A stretch of DNA of 64,000 bases. It comes from CAZVBV01 sp964509975. GTDB lineage: Bacteria > Patescibacteriota > Gracilibacteria > UBA4473. Position 1 is the stretch's first letter. Every line of letters begins with the position of its first letter. Below the pieces are notes generated by a model that did not search any database, was not told the origin of the DNA, and saw nothing but the letters and a program-made list of their open reading frames with translations. The stretch is from the NCBI GenBank assembly GCA_964509975.1, contig CAZDZO010000001.1, positions 30,545-94,544 of the forward strand, written 5' to 3'. Position numbers and translations under genes: made by a program. Positions 8,169 to 18,806 of this stretch are shown in pieces.

Positions 8169-11100
8169 TTATTCTCGAAGAATCTTTGGTTTTTCCATTC
8201 GTTTAATTTTTACGTCATTTTCATTATCCAATTTGATTTGTTCTCGACCAGAATTTGGATCAAGTGGGTTCCATGAATTTCGTGTTGGATAGTAATATGG
8301 AGCAACCTCTTTTTGATCATAATATTCTCGCGTTCTCAGATATGTCTCAATATCTGAACTCTTCATCCGTCGTGTTCCAAGTCGTCCCTGTTCTTCTTTT
8401 TCTTCTCCTCTGAATTTCAAAAGGAAACGCTTGAAAGCGTTTTCTGGTGTAAATGTTTCTTTTTTATGATTTACCGCTTGCACAAACCATGTTGCAAACT
8501 CTCCTCGGGTGATTTTTTTGTTATGGTAAAAGAATCGACCAGAAGCAAATGTTTTAAACCATCCCGCTTGCTTTGCGGCAACAAGCATCGGTGCAAGTGG
8601 ATCATTTTTAAGAACGTCACTGTAAGACGTTGTTTTTGCTTTTGGATTAATATCAAGCGGAAATACTGAAGACATTGCTAAAAGAACCTCTTCTCTTGTC
8701 GGTGGCTCTTCTGGTAATATTTTGAGATCAATAATCCCCTCCTTCATGGCCGTATAAAAGAGAAGGCTTTCCAATTTATTTTGAAGTGGAAAGTCTAAAA
8801 TTTCTGGAAGCTGCGCTTTTTTGAGTGTCGGATAATCTTCTGTCGGAATACAGTTTGCCGCAAAAAGAAGTTGCAGTACCTGACTCCATGTTACCGTATC
8901 GTTGGGTTTAAATTTGTTTTCCTCATCAATATGAATAACTCCATATGAATCCATTATCATAATATCTTCAACGTAGAGATGTCTCTGAGAAACATCGCTA
9001 CAGTATTCTAAGCGTGGTTTTTCATTTAAACAAATCCCTTCTTTTTTTGCTGATGCAAGATAGCTTTCTCCCCCATCAAGTGTTCTTCGCTCTGCCCCCA
9101 AAAGTCCAGTTACTCGCTGTGCCACATACGGTTGAACTTTGAATTCATCAACTGCCAGTCGACCTGATTTATATCCGACAAAGAGGTCTCGTCCATATGC
9201 ATCTGTTCTCGTAACAATTTCACCTTCTACTCCTTCATTAAGTTGTTTTACTTGTTCAAGGGCGAATTTATATCCTTTCTCTGCAATTCGAAGCAATTCA
9301 TCTTGCTTCATTCCTGCCCACCGAAGAGCAATCTTCCCGCTCGGATCAATATCAATAAGTCCATACTCTCCTTGAATTTTTCCAGGATCCGTAAGGAGTT
9401 CTAGTATCGGAGAAATTCTCAAGTCTTCTCTTTCAAGGGCAATTGTTTCTTCGTATTTTAAATACATTGGATTGTACATTCGCACCAAATATTCACTATC
9501 TCCTGGGATATTAAGAGAATACTCTCCTTGCCAATCTGTTGTTGTTTCGAAGGAGTATCCTCCATCAATAAATTTCACAATAACTCCTTGAACAGGTTCG
9601 CTATTCGTATTAAGAAGCTGTCCTGTTACGTGCACTCCTCGCTGAACATCAATGATTTGAGAAGTGAGGGCATTTGTTTGATCAAGTACCAGTATTTGTC
9701 CTTCCAAGAAGGTATTCGGGAAAGTGATTATTCCAAGTCCGACTGCTGTTGTATCGTCTTGTGTGAGTGAATTTAAGTTGCCATCTTTAATTTCAAAGAT
9801 TTCTAACTTCGCACTTGCTTTTCCATTGAGTGTAAGATCAATAAATCCCTGAATGAAAAGTTGGTCATCAATAAGGTTGTTGAATACTGGATTTTCTCCA
9901 TCCTCTGCTACATAAAAAACAAATCCTGGAGCTTTCACAACTTGCCCATCTGTATGGATAAATTCCGCAGAAAGCGTATGTGTTCCTGCTTCAAGCGGAA
10001 GTTCGATAAAAGTGCGTCCAGAAGCATCTGCAACTCCTGTTGCAATCACTTCTCCTGAAGCATTTTTTACTGCTACATGTCTTCCTACTGGTGCTTTTGC
10101 AATGAAAGTAAATGGGGTATCTGTTGTTTTTTCAGATGTTGTTTGTGGAAAAAGAAGGAGAACTCTATGATCACTCGAATCACTTGGATCAGTTCCATCT
10201 GTTGATTCTGTTCCGTCAAAAACACTGTCCCCATCTGAATCTGTTTTTGTTGGATTCGTATTGGCTTGATATTCTTGCAGGTTTGTTAGTGTATCAGAAT
10301 CCACATCAGTGCTAGCATCGCTCGGATTATTTTTATCTAGTCCGTACAAATCCTCCCACCAATCTGGCATCAAGTCTGAATCCGTATCTGTTGGCTGATT
10401 AGTTGCTGTTTTTACATTTTCTGCATTCCCAAGATTATCAACTGAGAAATATTTCACCGTATAATAATCTCCATCAAACGTAATATTCTCTGACAGAATA
10501 GATGTTCCCGTTGTACTTTCTGTTGTTGGTGTAGTTCCATCTGTTGTGTAGTACGTTTGAGCAACCCCCGAACTCACTGGTGCATCGCTTGGCGTAAGTG
10601 TTATGGTAAAAGGTGTCGTTGGTGGTATCTCTGTTGGAGCGTCATGCATTGTTACCGGAACCGTTCTATCTACTTTTACAATAACCACTGTGCTCTCCCT
10701 TGTGTTTCCCGCTAAATCGGTAGAAATAACTTTAAAACTATATTCTCCATCTTGATTCGTTCCGTCAGCTGTTCCGTCATCAGTGAAATAATACGTACCT
10801 GTGTCTGGAGATGTCTCAGTAGTTGATATTTGAGTAAAATCAAAATCATTGTCTCCAGAAAGCGCCTCATCTCCGTTTTGATCAAATCGCGCATATGTCA
10901 CAATCGAATCAATCCCCGAATTAACATCCACCCCTGTTGAAGTGAAGGCTGTGGAGTTGGCTGCTACAAATCCATTATTTGTCGTCAAATCAAGTGCTAA
11001 AGCAAAAGTTGCCGTTGGTGCAAGCGAGTCTACTTTTACTTCAATATCTTGTGGCGTTTCCGAATTCCCGGCTTTATCTATTGAGAAAACACTGAGAGTG

Positions 11101-14100
11101 TTTACACCATTCATGTTAAATAAAATCGGAACTACGTAAGGCGCTATCCCTGCTGAATTTTTATTGAAGAGCGTTTCGGATACTCCAGACTCATCATCCG
11201 TTGCGCCAAGCGTTGCTATTACAGGAACAGAATACCACCCTCCCTCACTTGGCGTTCCTGAAATTGAAGAAGTTGTTACGGGATCCGTTTTGTCTATAAG
11301 AACCGACATGATCACCGATTTTCCACCGGTTTCTGTTGCGCTCTTCGCACGAACGGTATAATTATAAGATTGTCCGTCGACTTTTGCTTCTGTGTCTGTA
11401 TACACCGTCGTATCTGCATCGACCGTTGTATGGATGACTACATCGTCTCGTAACACCTCGTAGGCGGTAATGTTCGAAATATCATCTGCCGTTAACCAGT
11501 CCACTACTACCGTATCTGTTGTGGAATAGGAAACAGCGTTCTCAAAAGCTGGTGGATAAGTTTCTGTAGAACTTACATGAAATTGCATTGTGGCCGTTTC
11601 TGTCTCGATTCCAGCATTATTGGTTGCGATAATTTTGTACACATAAAATTCATCATCCACTGTTGTAGTGTCGATAAATGTCGTTGTTGTGGTTGTTCCC
11701 ATCGAATGCATTGGCACTGAAAGCTGTACATTTCGCGATGCATCAAAAATATTATCTTCCCTAAAGATTTCATACTGCTGAATTCCTGATTCCCCGTCAG
11801 TTGATGCAGACCAAGTAATAATTTGATCTCCCACTGGTGCCGGATGTTGATGCACATCAAGAGCGAATTCTGTTGGTGCTGTTGTATCAATTGTTGTTCC
11901 ATCGCTGTAAACAAAATCTGATTTTAGGGCGACTCCATCGACCGCTTTTACTCGGGCATAATAAGTCTCTCCCTGTGTTCCCGCATATGTATGGTTAACT
12001 CGTATATAATGATTATCTTCAAAGACAATATTTGAAAAATTATTTTCATCTGAAATTTGAACTTCATAGTGATCTACGCCTGATCCTCCAGTATCCGTAA
12101 AGTTGTTCCAAGAAAATATAATGTTTGTTTCTGCTGAATACGCAGACTGATTGGCAACTGTTCCTTCTACTGGCGCCTGAGTATCAATAGTGGTAGAGAC
12201 TATTTCAGAAAAGATTGTTTCTTCCCCCCCCGCATCACGAAGTTTCACTCGATAATAATACATCGTTCCATTTGATAAATTTTGAAAATCATACGATGTC
12301 TCTGGAATCCATCCTGAGTTTTGAGTGATAGTTTCAAAGTTTTCATCCATCGACATTTCTGCATAAAACTGTGCCGATGGAACCTCTGAAGCCCAGGTGA
12401 AAGAAACACTATTGGATCCCACAAATGTTGGAAGGGTGTTTACCGTTGGTGGTCCTGCTTCAATAGTAACAACTTCAAAAGCCGTTTCTTCCGAATCTAC
12501 GTTTGAAGCATTTTCTCCCACATACGCACGAACAAAGATCGTATGTTCTCCCACGACAAACGTAAGAGCCTCACTTTGCCATGTTCCCACAGTCTCCGTA
12601 ATATCAAAAAAATCTCTCGGAGCCTCTTCTCCTTCTACAAATATCGCTACACGCGTCGGAACCGTTCCTTTCCAAAGAGGGTCTCCTGTTCCTGATATAG
12701 TGTATTCATAGCTATCTTCGGAATCTCGAACAACTGAGACAATCACCGGTGTTTGAATTGGAATATTGGCATCATTATCATGATCCTCTCCTTTAATTTC
12801 ACCTTCCTCGTCTTCATATAAATTTGCCAATCCATCTCCGTCTAAGTCAGGAACACCTGATTCGTAGATATAAAAAGATCTATCAGAAGAAACCACTGTG
12901 GACGCATTGGCCCCCATGTACGTTCTCGCAAACACTGTATGACTTCCTGGATTAATAGTAGCACTACATTCCCAATTACTGATATAAGTAGGTGCAATAC
13001 TTGTAAGACTAGCTTGACTAAGGATTTCTGAGGTAGCGAGCGTAGAAGTATTAAGTTCTGTAATTCCGCTCTCAGACAATATGTATGCTTTATTCCGAAG
13101 ACTATCTTGTACTACATCAACAACTACTTCCGAAGTCGATTGAAGGAACATTTTCGTATTTTCAGAAAACCAGTTGGTTGTGGTGTTATAGAGAGAAAGA
13201 ATTTGATCACTGGAGTAGGCTTCATTTACTACAAAAGGAAGCGCTACTGATCCTGAAAAATATTCTGAGTCATATCCATATCCGATACGCAAGTCTTCCG
13301 TCACACTGACAATGTTTCCAGTGTGTGAATTTACTTCTTCCAAGGCACCGTTTCTATAGATGCGCACATTCGTTCCATCATACGTTCCCACAATAAATTC
13401 CCACGTATCAGCCGCAGGAGTTGTTTGTATCGATGCAGCTTGGAATCCTTGATCCGTTCTAATTCCAAAAAAGTAAGGATCTTCTGCAAACGGATAATTA
13501 AAAAAATTGTCTCCCGCTGACAAGAAATAACTTCTGGTCTCAATCGAAGTTCCGTGTGTTAATATTTTTTGATACGGTCCCGTCCCCCCTGTCGTAGGTC
13601 GTTTAATCCACATTCCAACTGTAATTTCATCACCCGTAATGTTGAAATCTGTATCACTAGAACTGAGATAATTTGAAGTTCCATTAAAAGTGAATTGTTG
13701 CATTTCTGCTCCCGAAGCCACCGCACTTATGGTAACGCTTCCGTTGTTTGTAAGATTATTTCCAGATCCACTTCTATCGGTTCCCCCGTCAAGCCACACT
13801 CCCTGTTCTGCTCCCAACATAGAAAATGTTGTGTATGTTGGCGTGAGATACTTATATGATAGAAAAGCCGTTCCTCCATTTGCAAAGGATGTCGCCACTT
13901 CAGAAGCGGAAAGAACGCGATTGTAAAATCGAATATCCTTCATTTTCCCCTGAAAAAAATCTGTTTCTTTTCCTATCGTGGCATTACTAAGGGTGATCCC
14001 TGTATCTGTTGTAATAACAACGTGTCGCAAGTTCGTATCAATAGTAGTGCTAATTTCCCCGTCAACATACATTGATGGTGTATCAAATCCCGTGGCACTT

Positions 14101-15536
14101 ACCGTTCCTGAGGTTACTTCAATTGTATGTGTTCCTTCGTCAAAATCGAAAATATCCTCTGTCAACGTCTCTGCTTCTATCCAAAAACTCACTGTTTTTA
14201 TTTCAGATCTAAGCGAATTGAGTGTTATATAATCTGTCGTTCCATTGAGTGTTATTTCATTATTTAAAATCGTGGGCCCCCCTTGTACGGTTCCACTTTG
14301 ATACACATTTGACGTAATTCCTGACAAGCTTTCAAAAAATTCACGATAGACCAATCCGTCTTCAATATTTTTGTATCCACTTGAAATTTGTGTTAGCCCT
14401 TCAGAGTGTCCAACAAAGTCTTCATATACTGTATTGACTATTCCTCCTTCAAAATTCACATTCGCTGAAATTCCCTCTTCTTCTGTCCAATTGTTGCCAA
14501 GACTCACTACCGAAACGGTAGAAATAAACGTTGTATCATCTATTGCGTAGAGCAGTTTATTGTCACTCGTAATAGAAATTCCATCAATCGCTGATGTTGT
14601 TTTCGAAACGACCGAACCGTCTGTAATATTATAAATCGTAATCCCTCCCCCTGTTCCAATAACAATGTAATCCTTATCCTCGATTGTTTTGGCATAGATA
14701 TCCGTAACACTGTTATGAATAATTGCAGGAGAAGAAGCTGTTGTCAGCACGTCAACAAAAGAATCATTTACAAAATCATACACCGAAAATCCATTCGCTG
14801 TTCCTGCAAAAATAACTCCATTATTTGCGGCAAGAGTCACTCCTCCCGACAGTGAAAAACTTTTCCAAAAGATTTGTTTTTCCGCGTCGAAGAGTGAGAG
14901 CTTTCCTGTCGTTGCGAAAAGAAGGACTTGTGCTGGAAAATCTGTTGATCCACACCGATCATCAGATCCACCTCTCGGATCATCATCTTCATCAATATCC
15001 CCATCGCTATTGTCATCATCTCCTGTTCGATAATCACAAGCGCTATCGGCTCCATCATCTTTTGTTTCATTGTACCAAGTCACCCCCGCGCCACGATCGG
15101 TTCTCCACGTATTACTCAAAGAATCCTGTCTCGTGTCGTAAAATAATTGTGCCGAAATATTCTCCGCCAAAAATTCAATTGTATCCACTTTTCCATACGA
15201 TCCGTCTCCAATAGAAATTCCATTTCCCGAGACTGCCCCCGTACAAACCTGCGTCCCTTCTTCAAAAATTTTTGTTGTTGTTCCTACTTCTGCAGTTCCC
15301 CAGAACGGCGCTAAAAGATTTTCATCAAATACGGCTTGTCTTTCTTTTGGAAAAGAAATAATCGGTGTTGCTAATACTATCGAATCCGTGTTATCAATTT
15401 CACTTGCAAGTCCGTCTCCATCTAGATCTATCGCAAATACTGGAAAAACAAAAAATCCACACAAAAAAACAAATCCCGAAAAGACAAGGGTCTTCTTGTT
15501 CCTCCAAGGGGTCTTTTTTATTTTGTGGAAAATCAT
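8169..15536 (-). CDS. Giant secreted multidomain surface protein (LamG, Fn3, SLH-like)
   Basis: 2,455 aa. N-terminal signal peptide with basic start and long hydrophobic core ending near residue 35 (VFPVFA). Approximate order: DLDGDGLASE calcium-type loop; propeller-like repeats (~200-390); two LamG/concanavalin-like domains (~400-555, ~560-790); another DLDGDGLANLYEDEEG loop (~900); Ig/Fn3-like repeats (~1030-1500); a chitobiase-type YYTTDGTTPT module (~1640); thrombospondin-3-like loops DTDSDLMPDWWEDLYG (~1715-1775); a carboxypeptidase-regulatory-like domain (~1965-2040); SLH-like repeats (~2190-2400). The start at 15536 has an AAGGA Shine-Dalgarno 6 nt upstream. Such architecture suggests binding of carbohydrate or host cells, anchored to the S-layer or wall. 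No enzymatic motif seen. Confidence 0.85.
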   Translation of the reverse strand: MIFHKIKKTPWRNKKTLVFSGFVFLCGFFVFPVFAIDLDGDGLASEIDNTDSIVLATPIISFPKERQAVFDENLLAPFWGTAEVGTTTKIFEEGTQVCTGAVSGNGISIGDGSYGKVDTIEFLAENISAQLFYDTRQDSLSNTWRTDRGAGVTWYNETKDDGADSACDYRTGDDDNSDGDIDEDDDPRGGSDDRCGSTDFPAQVLLFATTGKLSLFDAEKQIFWKSFSLSGGVTLAANNGVIFAGTANGFSVYDFVNDSFVDVLTTASSPAIIHNSVTDIYAKTIEDKDYIVIGTGGGITIYNITDGSVVSKTTSAIDGISITSDNKLLYAIDDTTFISTVSVVSLGNNWTEEEGISANVNFEGGIVNTVYEDFVGHSEGLTQISSGYKNIEDGLVYREFFESLSGITSNVYQSGTVQGGPTILNNEITLNGTTDYITLNSLRSEIKTVSFWIEAETLTEDIFDFDEGTHTIEVTSGTVSATGFDTPSMYVDGEISTTIDTNLRHVVITTDTGITLSNATIGKETDFFQGKMKDIRFYNRVLSASEVATSFANGGTAFLSYKYLTPTYTTFSMLGAEQGVWLDGGTDRSGSGNNLTNNGSVTISAVASGAEMQQFTFNGTSNYLSSSDTDFNITGDEITVGMWIKRPTTGGTGPYQKILTHGTSIETRSYFLSAGDNFFNYPFAEDPYFFGIRTDQGFQAASIQTTPAADTWEFIVGTYDGTNVRIYRNGALEEVNSHTGNIVSVTEDLRIGYGYDSEYFSGSVALPFVVNEAYSSDQILSLYNTTTNWFSENTKMFLQSTSEVVVDVVQDSLRNKAYILSESGITELNTSTLATSEILSQASLTSIAPTYISNWECSATINPGSHTVFARTYMGANASTVVSSDRSFYIYESGVPDLDGDGLANLYEDEEGEIKGEDHDNDANIPIQTPVIVSVVRDSEDSYEYTISGTGDPLWKGTVPTRVAIFVEGEEAPRDFFDITETVGTWQSEALTFVVGEHTIFVRAYVGENASNVDSEETAFEVVTIEAGPPTVNTLPTFVGSNSVSFTWASEVPSAQFYAEMSMDENFETITQNSGWIPETSYDFQNLSNGTMYYYRVKLRDAGGEETIFSEIVSTTIDTQAPVEGTVANQSAYSAETNIIFSWNNFTDTGGSGVDHYEVQISDENNFSNIVFEDNHYIRVNHTYAGTQGETYYARVKAVDGVALKSDFVYSDGTTIDTTAPTEFALDVHQHPAPVGDQIITWSASTDGESGIQQYEIFREDNIFDASRNVQLSVPMHSMGTTTTTTFIDTTTVDDEFYVYKIIATNNAGIETETATMQFHVSSTETYPPAFENAVSYSTTDTVVVDWLTADDISNITAYEVLRDDVVIHTTVDADTTVYTDTEAKVDGQSYNYTVRAKSATETGGKSVIMSVLIDKTDPVTTSSISGTPSEGGWYSVPVIATLGATDDESGVSETLFNKNSAGIAPYVVPILFNMNGVNTLSVFSIDKAGNSETPQDIEVKVDSLAPTATFALALDLTTNNGFVAANSTAFTSTGVDVNSGIDSIVTYARFDQNGDEALSGDNDFDFTQISTTETSPDTGTYYFTDDGTADGTNQDGEYSFKVISTDLAGNTRESTVVIVKVDRTVPVTMHDAPTEIPPTTPFTITLTPSDAPVSSGVAQTYYTTDGTTPTTESTTGTSILSENITFDGDYYTVKYFSVDNLGNAENVKTATNQPTDTDSDLMPDWWEDLYGLDKNNPSDASTDVDSDTLTNLQEYQANTNPTKTDSDGDSVFDGTESTDGTDPSDSSDHRVLLLFPQTTSEKTTDTPFTFIAKAPVGRHVAVKNASGEVIATGVADASGRTFIELPLEAGTHTLSAEFIHTDGQVVKAPGFVFYVAEDGENPVFNNLIDDQLFIQGFIDLTLNGKASAKLEIFEIKDGNLNSLTQDDTTAVGLGIITFPNTFLEGQILVLDQTNALTSQIIDVQRGVHVTGQLLNTNSEPVQGVIVKFIDGGYSFETTTDWQGEYSLNIPGDSEYLVRMYNPMYLKYEETIALEREDLRISPILELLTDPGKIQGEYGLIDIDPSGKIALRWAGMKQDELLRIAEKGYKFALEQVKQLNEGVEGEIVTRTDAYGRDLFVGYKSGRLAVDEFKVQPYVAQRVTGLLGAERRTLDGGESYLASAKKEGICLNEKPRLEYCSDVSQRHLYVEDIMIMDSYGVIHIDEENKFKPNDTVTWSQVLQLLFAANCIPTEDYPTLKKAQLPEILDFPLQNKLESLLFYTAMKEGIIDLKILPEEPPTREEVLLAMSSVFPLDINPKAKTTSYSDVLKNDPLAPMLVAAKQAGWFKTFASGRFFYHNKKITRGEFATWFVQAVNHKKETFTPENAFKRFLLKFRGEEKEEQGRLGTRRMKSSDIETYLRTREYYDQKEVAPYYYPTRNSWNPLDPNSGREQIKLDNENDVKIKRMEKPKILRE

Positions 15537-15622
15537 ATTTTTCCTTAATTTTAGATGCAAAAACGCATCTTTTATTGTATGGGTCTCCATCCAAAAACGC
15601 AAAAAATATCATTTAAAAAGAT

Positions 15623-15651
15623 TTGACATTGCCCCTAAAGAGCAGAAGAAT
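15623..15651 (+). promoter_or_regulatory. Promoter of the cyclophilin operon
   Basis: TTGACA at 15623-15628, 17-nt spacer, AAGAAT at 15646-15651. Transcription would begin near 15659, which makes ATG 15679 the first usable start of the cyclophilin gene. Confidence 0.6.
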
Positions 15652-15678
15652 AAAATGCGTTTTTATCCCTTTCGTAAT

Positions 15679-16248
15679 ATGAAAAAGAAAATCTTTATTA
15701 TTCTCGGAATTGTCGCAATTGGAGCGACTCTTTATTTCTCTGGCATGGGACAATATCTCAAGACCAGTCTTATTCAGTCACCAAGTACAGTAATACTTGA
15801 AACGAATCTTGGTAATATAACCATCAAATTACTTCCCGAAGAAGCCCCTACGCTTGTTCGAAACTTTGCTGAACTCGCAAAGGAAGATAAATACGATGGC
15901 ACCATCTTTCACCGAGTGATTAATGGATTTATGATCCAAGGAGGAGATTATGAAAATGCAAATGGAACAGGAGGGATGTCTTCTGTAGGAGAATTACTGG
16001 AAGATGAATTTTCACAGAATCTTTCTCACGTACGAGGAGTTGTTTCTATGGCGAATCGCGGACCAAACACCAATGGTTCTCAATTCTTTATTGTGCAACA
16101 AGATGCTCCCTTTCTTGATGGACGACACTCAATTTTTGGACAAGTTATTGAGGGCATGGAAACCGTTGATAAAATCGCTCAAGTAAAAACTGGGCCGAAC
16201 GACGCCCCTATTGAAAAAGTCGTCCTTTTTGATGTTGTATTTAAATAA
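15679..16248 (+). CDS. Membrane-anchored cyclophilin-type peptidyl-prolyl isomerase
   Basis: Catalyses cis-trans isomerisation of Xaa-Pro bonds, here probably on exported proteins. An N-terminal helix (MKKKIFIILGIVAIGATLYF) anchors it, followed by a cyclophilin domain from about residue 32: FHRVINGFMIQGGD, MANRGPNTNGSQFFI and the LDGRHSIFG segment near residue 152. Length 189 aa fits bacterial PpiA/B types plus an anchor. ATG 15655 is an alternative, but the promoter at 15623-15651 leaves almost no room for it. The next gene follows after 10 nt. It may help fold the giant surface protein encoded divergently. Confidence 0.92.
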   Translation: MKKKIFIILGIVAIGATLYFSGMGQYLKTSLIQSPSTVILETNLGNITIKLLPEEAPTLVRNFAELAKEDKYDGTIFHRVINGFMIQGGDYENANGTGGMSSVGELLEDEFSQNLSHVRGVVSMANRGPNTNGSQFFIVQQDAPFLDGRHSIFGQVIEGMETVDKIAQVKTGPNDAPIEKVVLFDVVFK

Positions 16249-16258
16249 TTTTTTAAAA

Positions 16259-16726
16259 ATGAACCTCTTTCACCACAAAACGAAAACCATTGGTCGCCGA
16301 ATGTTTGTTGCAAAAGTTTGCGGACTTTTAATAGGAATTGTCGGATACCTTTTTGCACCAGCATTCTTAGGTGTATACATCTCTCCATATCTTCAGTGGG
16401 GAATTCTACTTTGGGGACTCACTTTCGGAACGATTATCGGACTCATGGGAGTTTTTACCGAATGCCCTTTTTGGAAACACTGCCCAATTTACCGATGGAA
16501 TGCGCTTCGTCCTATTCTCCGAGGGGGATTCGTTGGAGCCTGGCTTGAATTTATGTTGGCTATTCTTCTCTACGATTCGATCACTGAGCTCGCACTCTAT
16601 TTGAACTGGGGAACTTTTTTTGAGGCAAATATTCTCGTACTTGCTGCTGTAGAAGGATTCTTGATTGGAGCCATTATTGACTCCCTCTCTACAAAAATCG
16701 GCGGAGATGGTAAAAAAATATTGTAA
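16259..16726 (+). CDS. Small polytopic membrane protein, unknown function
   Basis: 155 aa with about four predicted membrane helices (residues ~20-38, ~43-62, ~85-105, ~120-140). One Cys pair, ECPFWKHCP, lies between helices 2 and 3. I do not recognise the family. It starts 10 nt after the cyclophilin stop and precedes a FecR-like protein, so it is probably in the same envelope-related operon. ATG 16259 was chosen over an in-frame ATG at 16211 that lies inside the cyclophilin gene. Confidence 0.65.
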   Translation: MNLFHHKTKTIGRRMFVAKVCGLLIGIVGYLFAPAFLGVYISPYLQWGILLWGLTFGTIIGLMGVFTECPFWKHCPIYRWNALRPILRGGFVGAWLEFMLAILLYDSITELALYLNWGTFFEANILVLAAVEGFLIGAIIDSLSTKIGGDGKKIL

Positions 16727-16776
16727 CAAACCCTTTTTCTTTTCGTTTCAGTAATTGATGCGAAAATATACACACT

Positions 16777-18114
16777 ATGGGATTTGAAGATTTAGAAAAA
16801 ATTATTCGTGCACTCTTTAAAAATGCGGACATTCCGCAGAAATCTCTTCAAAAAGAGCGCATCCGATTTCAGGCATTAGAAACTTTTTCAGAACAAAAAA
16901 AAGCGACTCCCTTTTGGAAAAAACTCTTTGCCCCTCGTGTTTCAACTACTGCGTTTGCTGCTGTCGCTTTTTTGGTACTCTTTAATATTGCTCCCGGAAA
17001 CTTTCTTTCAGCCGGAGAAATCCATCCCAAGTTCGGTCCTGTAGAGGTTTTGAGAGGAAATGACATTATTCTTGTAGACAAAGCGTTTTCTTTAAAAAAA
17101 GGAGACGTCATTCGCGTCGGAAACAATTCCGAAGCAGAAATAATTTTCCCTAATAAATCGACATCAATCGTTAAATCAAGCACACAGTTAAAAATAGTAA
17201 AGAAAGATTCTCTCTTTTTGGAAAAGGGAACCATTGAAAGTGTAAGCGAAGAGAAAGGAAATATTTCTACCCAACGGGGACTTATTTCGAGTCCTTCGCA
17301 ATCAATATATCGAGTGCTCGTTTCTGAAAGCGGAGAAACTCATGTTATTAATCTCTCACAAGAAAATCCTCTCACTATTTTTGACTGGAAAGACGGAGAA
17401 ATGAAATTACTTGCTGGGGAAGAATTACGACTGAGAACAGATACCGCGCTCGTTGATAACGACATTCCAGACGACCTCAAGCTTTCTTTGACACAAGTTC
17501 AAGCCATTCAGGCAAAACTTATTATCACCCGAACAAAAATTCTTACGGGAACGGAAAAGATTCTCGCAGGAAACAAACGAGAAGCTGAAAAGGATCTTGC
17601 TTCTGCAAAGAAAAGTTTTCAGTCTATCGTACAAGTTCTCGAGGCCTCTCGAAACCTTCAAATTGTAAAACGAAAATACATCGACAATATTCCGCTTACC
17701 GAAGTCGTGCAACGAGTAGCGGAAAAAACTAATGATCTTGCTCTTCTTCAGGAAGCACGCTCAGTAGAAGTCCTGTGGAAACTTGTTGAACGGAACAAGA
17801 CAAACCTTAGTTTTGGATTCGAAAAAACAGGTGTCCAGGCCTTTGATAGGTTTGTATTACTAGATTATCTCTTTTCTTTGGGAACAGAAAAAGAGCCTTA
17901 CTTCGGAGAAATCCTAAAACAAAAATATGCCATCTCGTTCCTACAACGAATACAAAATAATGAGCTTCGTATAGATCAAATAACTTTATTAAACAAAGAG
18001 ATCGAGCAACTTCCGACAAACGAGCTCACTCAAGATTTCCTTCAACGCGTAGCCAACCTTTTTCCTCCAGATCTCAGCACCATGCTTGAGGAAAAAATTG
18101 AAAGTTTATTCTAA
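16777..18114 (+). CDS. FecR-like single-pass membrane protein
   Basis: 445 aa. A short cytoplasmic N-terminus (~50 residues) resembles anti-sigma or adaptor regions. A membrane helix follows (residues ~55-74, STTAFAAVAFLVLFNI). Next comes a FecR-like beta-rich domain (~80-210) with the typical GDVIRVGNNSEAEIIFPN pattern. The C-terminal half is long, helical and Lys/Glu-rich, without known motifs. FecR domains sense envelope signals in other bacteria; no sigma factor gene is adjacent, so a signalling role is inference. Overlaps tail-to-tail by 4 nt with the FtsE-like gene. Confidence 0.65.
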   Translation: MGFEDLEKIIRALFKNADIPQKSLQKERIRFQALETFSEQKKATPFWKKLFAPRVSTTAFAAVAFLVLFNIAPGNFLSAGEIHPKFGPVEVLRGNDIILVDKAFSLKKGDVIRVGNNSEAEIIFPNKSTSIVKSSTQLKIVKKDSLFLEKGTIESVSEEKGNISTQRGLISSPSQSIYRVLVSESGETHVINLSQENPLTIFDWKDGEMKLLAGEELRLRTDTALVDNDIPDDLKLSLTQVQAIQAKLIITRTKILTGTEKILAGNKREAEKDLASAKKSFQSIVQVLEASRNLQIVKRKYIDNIPLTEVVQRVAEKTNDLALLQEARSVEVLWKLVERNKTNLSFGFEKTGVQAFDRFVLLDYLFSLGTEKEPYFGEILKQKYAISFLQRIQNNELRIDQITLLNKEIEQLPTNELTQDFLQRVANLFPPDLSTMLEEKIESLF

Positions 18115-18806
18115 ACCATTCCTACAAAAGCTTCTTGCAGAGAAATTTCTTTTTTGTCGAACAAAACCTTACCCTCTTCAAGTCTTATAACACGCGGTCG
18201 AAGTTCTTGTACGAGAATAGGATCGTGTGTAGCAAAAAGAATTGTAAGTTTTTTTTCTTTATAAAGTGTCTGCATAAGTGCTGCAATTTCTTTTGAATTC
18301 TGCGGATCAAGATTCCCTGTGGCTTCATCAGCAATAAGAAGTTTTGGATTGTGAACTAATGCCCGCGCAATAGCGGTTCTTTGTTTTTCTCCTCCCGAAA
18401 GCGAATCTGGAAATTGATTTTTCTTATCCCAAAGTCCCACCAACTTAAGAAGTTCTGGAACTTTTTTAGAAATTTCATCTTCTTCTCCACAAACCTCCAA
18501 GGCAAAAGCTACATTTTCATACACTGTTTTTTGGGGAAGTAATTGGAAATCTTGAAATACAACTCCAATCTGACGACGATATTTTTGAAGATTGGAATAG
18601 GAAAGTTTCTCAAGGGCAAAATTATCAAGCTGAATTGACCCAAGCGTCGGCTTAAGTTCTCCAAGCAGGAGTCTAAAAATCGATGTTTTTCCCGTCCCTG
18701 ACGCCCCAAGGATAGCAACTATCTCTCCTGGATTAATAATGAAGTTCACATTTTTGAGTACTTCTTTTTTTTGGAGAGAAAGAGAAACGTTTTGGAATTC
18801 CAACAT
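18111..18806 (-). CDS. ABC transporter ATPase, FtsE/LolD-like
   Basis: 231-aa ATP-binding subunit. Walker A GASGTGKTS near residue 35, Q-loop VVFQDFQLLP, signature LSGGEKQR near 138, Walker B LLIADEAT, switch His in FATHDP. Sequence pattern is closest to FtsE/LolD/MacB ATPases. No FtsX-like permease is adjacent, so the partner is unknown. On its strand a TTGTAA...TAATAA promoter ends about 8-10 nt before the ATG. The 107-nt gap to the Fur-like gene carries divergent promoters. Confidence 0.85.
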   Translation of the reverse strand: MLEFQNVSLSLQKKEVLKNVNFIINPGEIVAILGASGTGKTSIFRLLLGELKPTLGSIQLDNFALEKLSYSNLQKYRRQIGVVFQDFQLLPQKTVYENVAFALEVCGEEDEISKKVPELLKLVGLWDKKNQFPDSLSGGEKQRTAIARALVHNPKLLIADEATGNLDPQNSKEIAALMQTLYKEKKLTILFATHDPILVQELRPRVIRLEEGKVLFDKKEISLQEAFVGMV

